Made by a program: the position numbers and the translations under genes
The notes under the pieces: generated by a model
The model's input: only the letters and a program-made list of their open reading frames with translations
Databases searched by the model: none
Told to the model about the DNA's origin: nothing
DNA from: Russula earlei
Taxonomy: Eukaryota > Basidiomycota > Agaricomycetes > Russulales > Russulaceae
Assembly (NCBI GenBank): GCA_025769875.1
Contig: JAGFNK010000030.1
Location: 1 to 64,000, forward strand
DNA: 64,000 nucleotides
Direction: 5' to 3'
Part shown: piece by piece, positions 34,987 through 45,668 of the stretch
Position numbering within the stretch: position 1 is the stretch's first letter
How the letters are laid out: the number at the start of each line of letters is the position of its first letter

Positions 34987-36033
34987 CTGGGTATGATGTA
35001 CATGTTTCCTTCAAGGTTTGGAAGGCCTGTTCTTCCTTTGTTGTCCATTCCCATTGTTTGTTTTTCTTTGTTAAGTCATTCAGTGGTCTGGCTTTTAGGG
35101 AGAAGTTCAGTATGAAGTTACAATAAAAGTTGCAAAATCCTAGGAAGCTTCTGACTTCTTTTAATGTTGTTGGGGTTGGGCAATCATTAATTAATTCCTT
35201 TAACTTTAATGGGGTCCATGGTTATTTTTCCTTCTCCTATGATTACTCCAAGGTATTCAACCTTCTTGTGGAATTGGCATTTCTCTGGCTTAAGATAGAG
35301 GTTGTGTTGCCTTGACTTGTATAGGATGTGGTCAACATTTTGCACATGTTCTAGTTCATTGTTTTCTGTTGCAATAATGATGTTGTCCATATAGATTTTG
35401 AGCCATCCTTGGGCCAACTCTTCTTGGAATATGTCATCCATCATAGTTTGGAAGGTAGCTGGTGAGCTTGTTAGTCCAAAGAACATTACAGTTGGTTCAA
35501 ATAGTCCATCGCTTGTCTTGAAGGCTGCTTTCCATTTGTCTCCCTCTTTAATTCAAATGTTGTTGTAGCCCCATCTTATGTCAAATTTGGTAAAGAGTTT
35601 CTTCTCTGCCAAGGTGTGAATGAGTTCTGGGATTAATGGTAATGGGTAGATGTTGGGTATGGTCCATTTATTTAGGTCTCTGTAGCCTTGTACCAGTTGA
35701 AATTTACCATCTTTCTTCTTTATAAGAAAGAATCTGCTGGCATATGGTGAATTGGATCTTCTTATTTGTTTAAGTCTCAGGTTTTGCTTGAGAAATTTTC
35801 TCTGTTCTTCTTTCTCCTTTGGAGAGAGAGGGTATACTCCTCAATTGATTGTTGTAGGGGCATCAGATTTTAAGTTGATGGCATGATCCCATTTTCTTGT
35901 TCCAGAGAATCTCTCTGACTCTTGTTCCATGAAAACCTGTCCATATTTGTGATATCAAAGGGGAACCATTTCTTGCCAGGTTTTGGGTTTGTCTTCCATT
36001 TGGGATTTAGCTAGTTGTTGAGCTATGGTGGTC
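34987..36033 (-). pseudogene. G2 reverse transcriptase
   Basis: Minus-strand Ty3/gypsy RT in broken frames: VYPLSPKEKEEQRKFL, SPYASRFFLIKKKDGKFQL, YPLPLIPELIHTLAEKKLFT, KFDIRWGYNNI, FGLTSSPATFQTMMDDIF, IYMDNIIIAT, CQFHKKVEYLGVII, RSFLGFCNFY and the start of the RNase H connection (WEWTTKEEQAFQTLK). The catalytic pair is Asp-Asn (35,382-35,387) where the family has Asp-Asp, so it would be inactive even without the stops. The sequence ends at S962 copy 3. Confidence 0.88.
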
Positions 36034-36038
36034 TTTCA

Positions 36039-37000
36039 TGTCAAGACTCACTGTTGAACAATCCAGTTCAAGAGCGAGGGGTTAGTTTGAAGATGAGTCG
36101 ATAGATGTCCAAGACGGCATGGGCGAGAAGTAGAGTCCAGAGCAGTAACAAATACCAAAGGGGTATGGTTACTGGTAAGGTTGAGCAGGTACACAGAGAA
36201 GAAGCCAGAATAGTCACAAGGGGATGGTCCTTAAAGGAGTATCCCAGGGATGGAGAGTGCCATAAACAAATGGACAGTCTGAGGACTGTCCATTACTTTA
36301 TTGAGTGCTTATATACTACAAGAGAACTGCTGAATAGGGAACAAGTCATAACCTTGTTATCAAGCACAATAGAGTGATGAGTAAGAAGTCAGAGTGCACT
36401 TACTGAGCATGCTCAGTCATGCTCAGTAATCTGCTGAGTAAGAAGGCTTCTCTTGATGAGTAAGAGCCTTTATTGTTCATGTGTTTACTGTCCTAGTACA
36501 CGTGTGAAGCACCTGATTCATTTGCTGTTAGTTAGTTTAGGGCCGGTCATTTGAGGACTTGTAGTTTGGTTCCAGAAATTTGGTTGCCTATAAGGCCCCT
36601 TATATAGTTCTATTAGGGTCTTTAGAGTCGACCCTAATACTTCTATTAAGGTCCTTAGTATTGCTGTATAGTTTGTTCTATAGTTATTAGTCAGTCTAAT
36701 AACACATTGTAGGGTCTTTAGTATTGTGTTAGTGCCTATTATAGGGCACTTCTAGTCGTCCTAAAGGGTCCTTAGGGAGGCTATAATATAGTCCTTTATT
36801 GCTAAAAGGGTTGCCATTAAGTGGGGCTTGCTGTATGTCAATTGTGCCAAGAATCGCTCGCGCAACAATGCATGCATGATATTGTGGACACCTCTACTCA
36901 CCCCTTTTGTCCATGTGAACAGGGTGACACCATAGAGGCTGGGTTTCCTCTCATAGGGAAGGGTCCTTCAAGGGCCCTCTCTGGGAAATGGTTCATGACA
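36039..37000 (-). repeat. S962 solo LTR (copy 4)
   Basis: 962 bp, reversed (TGTCAAGACTC..GGTTCATGACA), with perfect TTTCA duplications at 36,034-36,038 and 37,001-37,005, between G2 protease and RT. Confidence 0.93.
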
Positions 37001-37005
37001 TTTCA

Positions 37006-37455
37006 TATTTTAGTTTGTAGCCATAATTTGTTGCCTTCTTCCCAGTCAGTTAGAGCTTTTATCCATTCTGGTGTTTCTTGTTTTCCTGAGAAAGTAATCC
37101 TCCCCATTATTGTCCCTTTTGACCAGTTTATTCTGGGATTGGTCAATTCTAGGAATGGATATCCTAAAATCATATCATCTTGCCCTTTATCTGTGATTAG
37201 GAATTGGTGTGTGTGTTTTTGTCCTAGTAGTTTCAATTCTCAGTCTACAGCTTGAGTGATTTTTCCTAAGCAATTGAGGGTTCCATTGACATTTTTGACA
37301 TTCCTGGCCAAAGGCAATCTTCTAGTTTGCAGGTGTAGTTCTCCTGTCAGTTGAGGGGATATGAAACACTCTGTAGCCCCACTGTCTATCAGGGCCTTCT
37401 TTTCGGCTTTGTTCAATCCAATGTAAATAGTAGTCTGTTGTGAAATGCAACCACA
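37006..37455 (-). pseudogene. G2 aspartic protease region
   Basis: Minus-strand retropepsin-like sequence: KKALIDSGATECFISPQLTG (catalytic DSG) and later DKGQDDMILGYPFLELTNP (the conserved ILG motif). One in-frame TGA follows QAVD. Upstream it is interrupted by the tRNA-derived SINE at about 37,455. Confidence 0.8.
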
Positions 37456-37690
37456 GATAGAGGGACCTCAGAGGAGGTGCTTAGTCATTGCCACCCTCTT
37501 GGGTCTGACTTGTGGGTTCAACACTATGTGACCCAACCTGGGGACCTCAGAGGAGGGGGTTGACATGCACTCACATGATTCCCTATATCCTGGTGCAATT
37601 AAGAAAATGGCCAGACTGGGGATTGAACCCAGGACCTCCCGGATATATACCAGGTGCTCTAACCACTGAGTTACCTAGCCTTGGGTACAG
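37455..37690 (-). mobile_element. tRNA-derived SINE with intact-looking tRNA-like head
   Basis: Minus-strand positions 37,680-37,609 fold as a 72-nt tRNA: a 7-bp acceptor stem with wobble pairs, D arm (ACTC/GAGC), anticodon stem CCTGG/CCGGG, T arm CTGGG-TTCAATC-CCCAG, discriminator A, then TTTT. The A box (TAACTCAGTGGTTAGAG) and B box (GGTTCAATCCC) are good. The anticodon loop is TATATAT, so position 33 is A and not the required T, which argues against a working tRNA. A body of about 150 bp follows with the motif GGGACCTCAGAGGAGG repeated (37,468 and 37,537). It interrupts G2. Possible imperfect target repeats GTGAARTG lie on both sides. Confidence 0.6.
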
Positions 37691-37985
37691 TGAAGTGGAT
37701 TAATCTATATGACAGATTGTATATCCAACATAGTCATCACTGATATTGACTTTCTCTGAGACTTGTACATGGGATCAATACCTAAGGCTTGAGCGATTGC
37801 TGTCATGCTCAAGCGTCCAAAAAATCCTGCCCCTCTGTTGCTTCTTCTCCCATGAGAGCCTTGATAAAGGCTTCTCTGTCCTCTACAGAGAGCGCCTTGG
37901 CCACTTTTGCAAGTTTGTCAGGCATGTTCTCTTCAATGACCTCTATAACAGAGGATTCAGATGTGGTGGTGGTGACTTCCACTGC

Positions 37986-40025
37986 TCATGCATGCATCAC
38001 TTCGCATTTTGGTTTCATTGGGCAATCTCTGGTGAGGTGGCCTTGCTTGGAGCAGTGGAAACACCTGCCTTCAGCATGGTGTTTCTCTTTGTTGGCTTTG
38101 GTGATGGCTTTATGTGCAGCACTGGTGCTGGTATACATTACATTTGGGTTGCATGGGGGAAGGCATGCATGTGGTGTGGTGGCATTGTTGGTGGCAGTGC
38201 CACACATACCCCAGTTGGAAAGGTGGCCCCAGGAGCGGTTGGTGTTCAGGCCTGTATTCCTATTATGAGTGTGAGTGTGGTTGGTCAGGACTGCATGTCT
38301 GCACATCCAGATGCAGTGTTGTTTCTGTGCCATGTTGATCCAATTGTTGAAGGTTGTTGGGTCTTTGAAGTTGATGCAGGCGTCAACCAGTGGCTTGGGG
38401 AGGCTGCATGCAAATAGGCACATAATGGTTGGGTCATTGGTGAATAACCTCATGCATTTCATGAGAACTTGGAAAGCCAAGATGTAACCTTCTAGATTAT
38501 TGTCTTTCATTCTCAATTTGCAGAGTTGGTCTTGTGCCCATTCATGTTCAGCATAATTGACAAATGCGTGCTTGAACTTTTGCTGCATTGATTGCCATGC
38601 ATTCAGACCAAAAGAAAGTTCTTCTGGGTCATTGATAACTTCTTGCAGCCATTCATCCATGGTTTTGACCCAGCCTTCGATGTCAGGTCCTTTGAGGAGT
38701 GACAAGAAATATGCACATTTCTTAATGGGGTCATGCACAATCTTGCTATTGTGGTTTAAAGTCATAAACCTGTGGAAGGCCATCAGAAAGATGTGAGTAT
38801 GGGCATGATTGCCATTGAAGGCTTTTGGGGGAATGCCTTCAAGTTTCCTGTTGTTGGAGTGATGTGTGTCATGGCCGCATTTGGTGTATGTGTCGTAGTC
38901 ATCAGGGTTGGGGCTCAGAGGTCGTCTTCTGCATCCTCCAAAACCTTGGAATTGGGCTGGCCAGGGAAAGGCTCATGTCATCCTGGACAACACAAGTTGT
39001 TGTGGAATGGGAGCTTCTGGTTTGTCATCAGCGACTGTTAAGATCTGATTGATCTTATTGCCTACTCTTAGTGAAAGAGTTGGTTGATATAGTTCAAGCA
39101 CTAGACTTCAATCCCTTTGATATTATCTCAGGAAGAATAGGTGTAAGAGAAGAGAGGGGCCTCTTTCACTTAGAGTTCTTCAATAGATTGTATAGAGTGT
39201 TGACAAGATGATTGTTTCTTGTTTTAGAGAGTAAGTCGAGCATAAGGCTCAACTTCTCAGTACCACAGACTATTTATACAATATCTCCACAACTACTGAT
39301 CCGATTTGTATGAAACTTGGGGTGCACATAGCTGAGAGCCAGTAGTATCCAAATACGTAAAGCGCAATTCGAGAATGTCAGAAATGACTCACGCATGAGT
39401 CATTCTTTCCTAGTATCTGTCATCAATCAGTAAGTAGTGAGTAAGCCATTACTGATCAACAAGTAAGCAAGTTAGTAAGCAATCACTAAGCCAGATGAAT
39501 AAGCGCATATGAGTAAACAGGATGAGTCACCAATGCATAAGTAAGCAGATGAGAAATGCAGAACATGAGAATCCTAACAGCGACGTGGATTTGAGTCATT
39601 GTGGGGGGTTCTTGTTCCATTGTTTGTATGGGTGCTGGAGTTGAGGCTTGTGACTGTGGCACTAGTTCTCCTGATGCAACCAGTGCTTCCATGACTAATC
39701 CTGGAAGGGGGTCAAAGGTTAGTTTGAAAATTGGGCATGCAACACACATGGCCACAAAATAATCTTTGTGTCGTTCAACTTCAAACCACACTCCATAGAG
39801 TGTTGTGAGAGATATCTTTGCTTGTTTATAGGGTGCAAAGAACCCTGTCCATGGGGTAGCATTGACTTCTATCTGTAGGAATAGTGTATTCTTTCTGAAA
39901 TGCTCTGGAACAAGTGCGATGCTGGTGTCTAGGGTTATCCTGATGGGAAGTCTTAACTGTCCCAAAGCTTGAGTAGAGGGTCTTCCTTGGCCCTTGTATC
40001 TCCAGTCTCTAGCCATGGAGGTCAT
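37986..40025 (-). pseudogene. G2 gag
   Basis: The minus-strand frame from ATG at 40,025 (MTSMARDWRYKGQG) continues to 39,580, is broken by a solo LTR, and resumes at 39,035. A 265-codon stretch (38,783-37,986) holds the gag core (FLSLLKGPDIEGWVKTMDEWL, FKHAFVNYAEHEWAQDQLCKL) and the CCHC knuckle CFHCSKQGHLTRDC. The first 150 residues include a His/Cys-containing region of unknown role. Frameshifts separate the pieces. In an active element this would form the particle. Confidence 0.75.
39036..39579. repeat. Solo LTR, 544 bp, inside G2 gag
   Basis: TGTTAAGATC..AATCCTAACA, flanked by perfect GCGAC duplications (39,031-39,035; 39,580-39,584). The TGTTAAGATC start resembles copia LTR starts (Copia-2 TGTTGAGATC). 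No full element of this family is in the window. Confidence 0.9.
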
Positions 40026-40099
40026 GTCTCAGAGAGAAATCGGTATATTTGGGGTAGATGCATGAGTATGTGTTCGGGGTTGAGGGTTTGAAAGGGGAG

Positions 40100-40110
40100 A
40101 AGCTTGTTCT
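40100..40110 (-). promoter_or_regulatory. G2 self-priming primer binding site
   Basis: On the minus strand AGAACAAGCTT, 2 nt from the LTR end (40,113). It is the exact complement of 11 nt (AAGCTTGTTCT) at 40,312-40,302, the predicted start of the transcript. Confidence 0.6.
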
Positions 40111-40112
40111 AA

Positions 40113-40692
40113 TGTCACCGACTGGGGGCGATGTCACTGACAAATCAGTTCACATGCAAGACAAATGCAGAGAGTTGAGCAAGACACTAAGTCTTCGCAA
40201 GTTTCAGGGATCTCAGAGACAATACTGTCAAGACAGATATGTTCCACAGAAAAGGGGGACAATGAATAAGTCTTCATGTTTGAGAAGATATATTTCACAG
40301 GAGAACAAGCTTAGGGCTTGTTCTCATCAACTGACAGGTTAATATAGGCAGAGACTACTATATCAAATAGTATTTGTGAGGCAGAAGTGAGGTGATCATA
40401 CTGGAACATGCTGGAAACAGGTGGTACATGCAAGGCAGAGTGAGTCATATAAATGCATGGGAAACATGAGACATGTCCGGGTAGGCTTGTCCAGTTACTG
40501 GTCCAGTCCAAAGTACTGGTGCTTGTGACACAGAGTGCTCAAAGCAGCTCATGCCAAGGGGGCTCCTTGAACCACGACCACCACCAGGTCCAGATTTTCC
40601 CACAGCAAAGCTGGGGCAAGGATAGGCAGTGAGGATGACAGTGAGCTCTGCAAGGCCAGAGCCACCCGTCTGAGCCTTCATAAAACTACAAC
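40113..40692 (-). repeat. G2 5' LTR
   Basis: The 3' end (40,113, ..GGTGACA read on the minus strand) is set by the primer site. The 5' end at 40,692 (TGTAGTTTTA) is a guess. The minus-strand TATATTAA box is at 40,346-40,339 and the predicted start at 40,312. The start region forms a 10-bp hairpin GAGAACAAGC/GCTTGTTCTC (40,301-40,325). Confidence 0.5.
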
Positions 40693-41028
40693 CCTCTCAT
40701 CAACTAAACCACCATCCACCAGGCTGACTGGCCAAACCAATACATAACACAATCACTATGTACACCAGTATGATCTGCAATGAGAACTCCTCCCACATAA
40801 ACACACAACCCATACCGTTCAACCACCCAGCTCCCCAACAACAAACAAGCAACACCAGCACCCCCCATGAACACCCTACCCAACACCCACCTCCCTCCCC
40901 TCCAACTGTCACTACCAATCCCATGCCACCACAACCATGTGGAAACCACAAATGACCCAAACCCCCTACCACCAGCCTGCCTTTCACCACCTGAAACAAA
41001 AGTCCTTTGTCCCCAACAACATACCAAC
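40693..41028. other. Pro/Thr-codon-rich spacer, no gene recognised
   Basis: C/A-rich sequence with short frames only. It could be LTR or LINE-derived, but nothing in it can be named. Confidence 0.3.
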
Positions 41029-41470
41029 TGTAAGGTGAGCCATATCGCTGGCCTCGGAACCACGTTCCAACCGCGCGCGATGCGTGATGCTCGGCCTCCT
41101 CCCACACCTTGCCTCCTTCCTTGCATCGCATTGCCCAGTCCTCGCCACTGACCACATGCGCACGCCACGCCTCGGCACATGCGACACGTTCGCGTCTCAG
41201 GCCTTTCACCATGGCCTCGACCATCTCGACCAGTCTTGATTCTCTTTCATGCCTATCTCCCTTTCATGCCTTTCATCCTTAGTACTTCTCTCCTGTATAT
41301 AAAACACCTAGCTACTCTGTAGTAGAAAAAGAGGAGGAAGAATACAGTCTTCTTGAGTTCCCCTTACCTTCAGTCAGAAACTTCCACGCACGAGTGATCT
41401 TGCTCTCCTCTCCTCTCCTTCTCTTCTCCCTTCCTCCTCCTTACATTCCTCTTGCTCTTGGGTCAAGACA
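41029..41470 (+). repeat. LTR fragment of the gag-only element family
   Basis: Starts TGTAAGG. Positions 41,233-41,330 closely match 61,089-61,190 of the right-end element, including the shared TATATAAAACACCTAGC promoter. The 3' end is unclear because sequence changes to LINE coding around 41,470. Confidence 0.65.
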
Positions 41471-42202
41471 ACCATCTTTGGATCACCGTCCAGCCCCACA
41501 AACTCTGTGCGCCCTGGTTTGGCTCGCTTCACAACCCACCAAAACACAGGACCATCTGGTCCCTAGTGAGAGAGATGTGGCCACATGTGCCACAACTATG
41601 GCCCAACATCATCTAGGCACCATACTAGGCTGTTGATGCCTCACCCTCCCCAACCAAAATGATGAACCACACCATGACCAGAACTGCTGTGGACGCAACC
41701 CAAAAGGAGCCACTCGCCTCCTCCAAATATCAATCTCAGAGGCTGCACACCTAATCTGGGTCATGAGGTGTGAACAAGTAATCCAAGACTGAAATCCACA
41801 CAAGGTGGCTTCATGCCAACAACACAAAAGGCTCACCAACAACAAAATCACTGCAACACTAATCAAAGGGCCTTCAACCTAGTGAGGGACACCTGGGAAC
41901 ATGTCCTTAGAAAAACAATGGACCTCCCAAATGACTGGATCTTCAACCGTGAGGTTTTAGTGGGTAGGAGGCTATGGTAAGTTTTCTTGGCCATCTAACA
42001 GCATATCCTGAGTCCCACACTGCCCCCATACCGGCAACCCTGGGGCATGCATAAATGCATTTCACCCCTCACATCCAGTCTCCGCACTGGCTACAGCATG
42101 TGAGATAGAGCTGAATTAACTTTCTCCTGCTATCTTACCCTTATTAAGGTGGAGTTCTGTACCTGTAACTACCTAAATAAAATGCTATCCAAAAAAAAAA
42201 AA
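41470..42202 (+). mobile_element. 5'-truncated LINE (non-LTR retrotransposon) 3' end
   Basis: Broken frames give the conserved C-terminal region seen in basidiomycete LINE polyproteins: RTIWSLVREMWPHVPQLWPN, LGTILGC, GATRLLQISISEAAHLIWVM, RCEQVIQ, RLTNNKITATLIKG, FNLVRDTWEHVL and LPNDWIFNREVLVGRR, ending TAA at 41,978-41,980. A 3' UTR, AATAAA (42,176-42,181) and a 12-A tail (42,191-42,202) follow. Only the last 170 or so codons remain, the usual product of incomplete target-primed reverse transcription. Frameshifts near 41,600 and 41,860 and several stops show it is dead. Confidence 0.75.
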
Positions 42203-42777
42203 CAGCTCATGCCGTTTCTGGATGGTTTTTTGGCTGCGAGCCGTGAACGGCTCAATCCGGCTCAGATACGGCTCAAGCTCGGCTCCAAGCGGTTTCGGGC
42301 CGGATCGAGATGGACCATTTTCAAAATCAGAACTGACTATCGATTACTCAACACATTCACATGCTCCACGAGTCTTGCCGTTATCGCCTGACCATTTTGC
42401 AGTGACAAGCTACAACGTCCAACAGTCAAACCTGCGGGAGAGACGGAGATGGGAGATGTGGGGCTTCCGTTCTTCTCAGTATCTCTTCTCGTTTGTGGGG
42501 GATCAAAATCCAGTGAGCGGCACATAACCCTACAGTTCCAGAACAAGGACTTGAACGATGCGGCGGGTTGCGTTACCGACTCGCCACCCGCGCCGCATGC
42601 TGGGAGTGATTGAACTTACCGGTAATGTTGAACGGGATTGCCCTGCTCGCAGATCTAACCCCCTCGATCTTGCGTCAAGAGCCTGCAAGCTTGGAATCAT
42701 TGATATATTAGCGATTGCTATGCGATCAAGAGGCACTGTTCACCGCTCATCCATTGCGGACAAACTGGCCAGAGCAA
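42203..42777. other. Intergenic upstream of secreted-protein gene
   Basis: CpG-containing host-like sequence after the LINE tail, with a local run of GGCTC/CGGCTC motifs (42,235-42,300). No gene recognised. Confidence 0.4.
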
Positions 42778-42785
42778 GTATAAAA
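42778..42785 (+). promoter_or_regulatory. TATA box of secreted-protein gene
   Basis: GTATAAAACC about 115 bp before the ATG at 42,898. Confidence 0.5.
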
Positions 42786-42897
42786 CCAAAGCTTGCCGTT
42801 CCCATTTCTCTCCAGCTGTGCTCCGATTCATTTCATATACGGTACTGGTTACCGACAAAGACACTTTTTAACTGCCTATCCATCGAACATCATACCA

Positions 42898-43576
42898 ATG
42901 CGCACCTTGAGTTATGCTTTATTCTGCCTCGCTGTTGGCGTCGCTCCATCATTCGCTCTTCCGTTCCCAAAGTGGGCCCACCTCCTCAAACCCGGACGCA
43001 TCACCCAAGTTGACTTTTCTTCTTTTGCATCGCAGACCTTCCAGGAACGTAAAGTTGCCCGAATTGCCGAAGGAGAGGTTGGTTTCAGAAGACTCTCATA
43101 ACCCTTACGACGACAAGGGCCGATTAAGGACAATCGGAACATCCGGCCCACCGGGCCAGCTGGAACAGCCCCAAGAGCCGGGCACAATCCCAACCGGAAC
43201 CGGAGATGCCGTCCTGGAGCAGAAAAAGTTACCCCGGCCCCCCACCCCACCTGATAAAGTTGGTCGTTGGAGCTCTCTAACTGGAGACCCAGGCCGTGCA
43301 TGGAATCGCATTAAGGAACCCTGGTCCGATCCAAAGCCCTGGGTCCAACTACCCGCGATAACTTACCGCCCATCATTTCCCCACCCACAAGGCATCCAGC
43401 TGCGCCCCGACCTTCTCCCGCCCCCGCCAAAAGTGAACTTCTTTCACAGGACCCTCGCTCACAGCGACGGTGACAGTGGTACCGCTTCCACCACGAGGAG
43501 GTCAGGAAGGCAGCCTGGTGGCCGAGGAGCGAACCATTACCGCGGCTCAGTCCCCCGAGGGTCGCACCGAGACTAG
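42898..43576 (+). CDS. Putative small secreted Pro-rich protein
   Basis: The ATG at 42,898 starts a typical signal peptide (MRTLSYALFCLAVGVAPSFA, cleavage near residue 20). A 40-bp intron (43,049-43,088, GTAAAG..TTTCAG) joins TFQE to QDSHNPYDDKGRLRTIG and gives 212 aa. Without it the frame stops at 43,101. The mature part is rich in Pro, Gly and charged residues, has no Cys framework and no family I recognise. It could be an effector-like or cell-wall protein. The last 35 codons (from about 43,471) run into a predicted LTR (TGACAGTGG..), so the original C-terminus may have been replaced. The intron is short for the genes in this window (45-65 bp), which lowers confidence in the exact model. 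Confidence 0.5.
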
Positions 43577-43978
43577 ATAGTGTGTATATAAAGAGACTTG
43601 TTTTAAAGAGAGGAGTCGAATCTTTCGTTGCTCCGATACATCTCTGCGTTCCCTCACTCTCGCCCGAAGTCTCTCTCTCTCTCTCTCTAAGAGACGGACG
43701 TAAGTTTATCTAGAAGTTACCACGATCGACTCTGAGTACCGTACGCGGCGGTGACAGCCAGCGCCTTACGCTCTTCCCAGCGACGACGACCTTAACGGCT
43801 CGCTCCTTGAACCGCCACGATCGGATAGGCCATGAAGGCGACAGTGAACCTTTGTAGTGTCAGAGCTGCCCTCTGAATACCTTCGCTTCCCCCATGTTGA
43901 ATACACACGCCATTGAATACAATCTATACCTCTCAGACCCTCACAGACCAACGATGTCCTAAACTACAACCCGACACA
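43471..43978 (+). repeat. Predicted 5' LTR of a truncated gypsy-like element
   Basis: TGACAGTGG..CGACACA. TATATAAAG at 43,585-43,593 and a CT run at 43,671-43,688. The following AACTGGCTGACCCA resembles the site AACTGGCTGCCCCA after the LTR of the gag-only element, a likely shared primer site. Only one LTR is present, so the boundaries are inferred. Confidence 0.45.
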
Positions 43979-44163
43979 CTAACTGGCTGACCCAACGAGC
44001 TCTCACTATCCCTCGAAATCATTACCATCTCCATACTTGAAGAGGTCCCCACACTCTTCCTGGGCGCCATTCAACCTTGGGTTAAGCCCCCCCTCGCCCT
44101 CTCCTCCCCGTCCTCCTCCACACAATCCTACCCAAAACCAGCCCTAAAAGGTCATCCCGAACA

Positions 44164-44580
44164 TGACCACTGTCGAGGGCGTCACTATGCCGACTCGCCC
44201 CTCCTCCCCTGACCAGTCGCAGCGCATCACCCCCGCCCTTCGAGGGAATGTCACAAGGCAACAGCAACATTACTGCCCTAGGCGCCGCCCCTACCATCCT
44301 AGACACCGTCACCCAGATGCAAAGCCATCTGGAGGCCATTGCCAAACGTAACCCCCACCAGGGCCACCAACAAAAGACGCCTCCCACTACCTGGTCGAGA
44401 AACACACTCCCCCCGTCATTGGACGCGCACCCCGCTGCCGCCCTTGACGTCAAGCGCACAGTAGACTCGGTCCAACACCCTCGTGGCCATCCCTGGCCAT
44501 CCCCTTCGATAACGAGACGAACCACCTCCATGTGGCGTTTCCGGGGACACGCAGACACCGCACAAGACTGAAGGGATCGT
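44164..44580 (+). pseudogene. Truncated gag of the element at 43,471
   Basis: ATG at 44,164 opens MTTVEGVTMPTRPSSPDQSQ. After a frameshift near 44,250 the reading continues SQGNSNITALGAAPTILDTV and TQMQSHLEAIAKR, then becomes Pro/Thr-rich and ends at TGA about 44,571. Layout (ATG about 180 bp after the primer site) and composition suggest an LTR-element gag N-terminus. No knuckle, protease or pol follows. Sequence after 44,580 is unrelated. Confidence 0.45.
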
Positions 44581-45627
44581 TCAACCAACGATGGTCAAAG
44601 GATCAACCCCTCAGGTGGATCCCCGCTAGCCCGAGCCACAACACCGGCTTCTCCCTGCCTCTTGGTGCGTCCACATATCGCCTGCCATTCCTCTATGCCT
44701 TTTCCTTCGTGATGTCTTCCCATCCATGCGTCATTTTATCCCTTCATCAGTCTTTCATTCCTCCTCCTTATGTGCTCAAACACTTTAGCTACCTTTCTGA
44801 ATGACAGTCAAGTTTCGTGTTCTCTATCTGTCTTCACGAAGCCTCTCTCCTCGACGTCAAGGCCTCCTGGCCGTTCCTCTCCAGTCCGCGTCCGCGTTCG
44901 ATGACTTACTGGAACTCGCTCTCTTCCTCTCATCTTTCCTCTCCTCCCCGATCTGATACCAGCACCACGAACTGTCGTTACCCAGTCCGTCGAGAGCGTC
45001 CCTCCATTGGTGCCAGCGGTCGATGATTTGGACGCACTCGGGCTGCTGCAGACCGGCAACGAAGAGGGGAGTGCGGGTGAGCTCTGACCAGCCAGTGATG
45101 GAGAGAGGCAGGGTGTGCGCATATGCATCACCCACTTTGTCGTCGCGCGTGGTCATTTCCAGGTGTCGTCAACGGTTCCTACTGCTGCAGGGGCATCGCG
45201 GGCCTTATTGTGGCATTAGAAGGCGACGTCGGGCGGCGCTGCGTCCGAGGTCGCACGTGGCTCGGCCTTGAGATCGACCGCTGCGGCAGTCGCGTTCGTT
45301 GGTGGCGTCGGCGTTGGGTAGCCGTGGCTCGCGTCGCGCTCGGCGCCGTCGTCTTCCGGCCGCCGCATCGGGCGATATCGAGGTGCCGATGGGCAAGCGT
45401 GGGTGGAACGAGACGGCACGCGAATGGAAATGGACCGGGCTGGGGGTTCAAAGCGAAGCGAAAGGTGGCGGCATCGATCATCAGAGGCGGCGGCCTGCTT
45501 TCCTGCCCTCGCGGCGTTCTTCTCGGGGTAGGGTCCGCAAATTTTCGTTTCTACTCGGCTCGGCGGCGGCGGCGGCGGCGGCGAGAGGCAGAAATGGCCG
45601 TGCGGCAGCAGGGCCAGGAGGGGGCGA
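44581..45627. other. GC-rich unresolved region with possible minus-strand exon
   Basis: CpG-rich, host-like sequence. A minus-strand frame 45,156-44,857 (TLPLSITGWSELTRTPLFVA, RWHQWRDALDGLGND) reads like a real exon but I do not recognise it and could not join it to flanking exons. A CGG run lies at 45,562-45,583. The plus-strand frames here look like shadows. Confidence 0.35.
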
Positions 45628-45668
45628 TGGGTCCTTCAAGGGCCCTCTCCAGGAAATGGTTCATGACA
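45628..45668 (-). repeat. S962 terminal fragment
   Basis: Last 40 or so bases of a reversed S962 LTR (GGGCCCTCTCCAGG..TTCATGACA), joined directly to GC-rich sequence. Confidence 0.7.

Larger units (their letters stand above)
32809..40692 (-). mobile_element. Gypsy G2 chromovirus, minus strand, interrupted
   Basis: Read from high to low coordinates: 5' LTR (40,692-40,113), self-priming site, gag with CCHC, protease, RT, part of integrase, chromodomain and a C-terminal extension. It then breaks off at the E LTR (32,808). Its 3' LTR is missing. It is interrupted by a solo LTR (39,036-39,579), a SINE (about 37,455-37,690) and two S962 copies (36,039-37,000; 34,025-34,986). Between the last S962 and the integrase, RNase H and the N-terminal half of integrase are gone. 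Confidence 0.85.

Noticed and set aside
37609..37680. Functional tRNA-Ile(UAU)
   Set aside because: Position 33 is A, the D stem has a mismatch, and it lies inside a gypsy gene with a SINE-like body.
40700..41224. 174-codon minus-strand Gly/Trp/Val-rich ORF
   Set aside because: Low-complexity reading of a C/A-rich strand across an LTR border, with no family resemblance.
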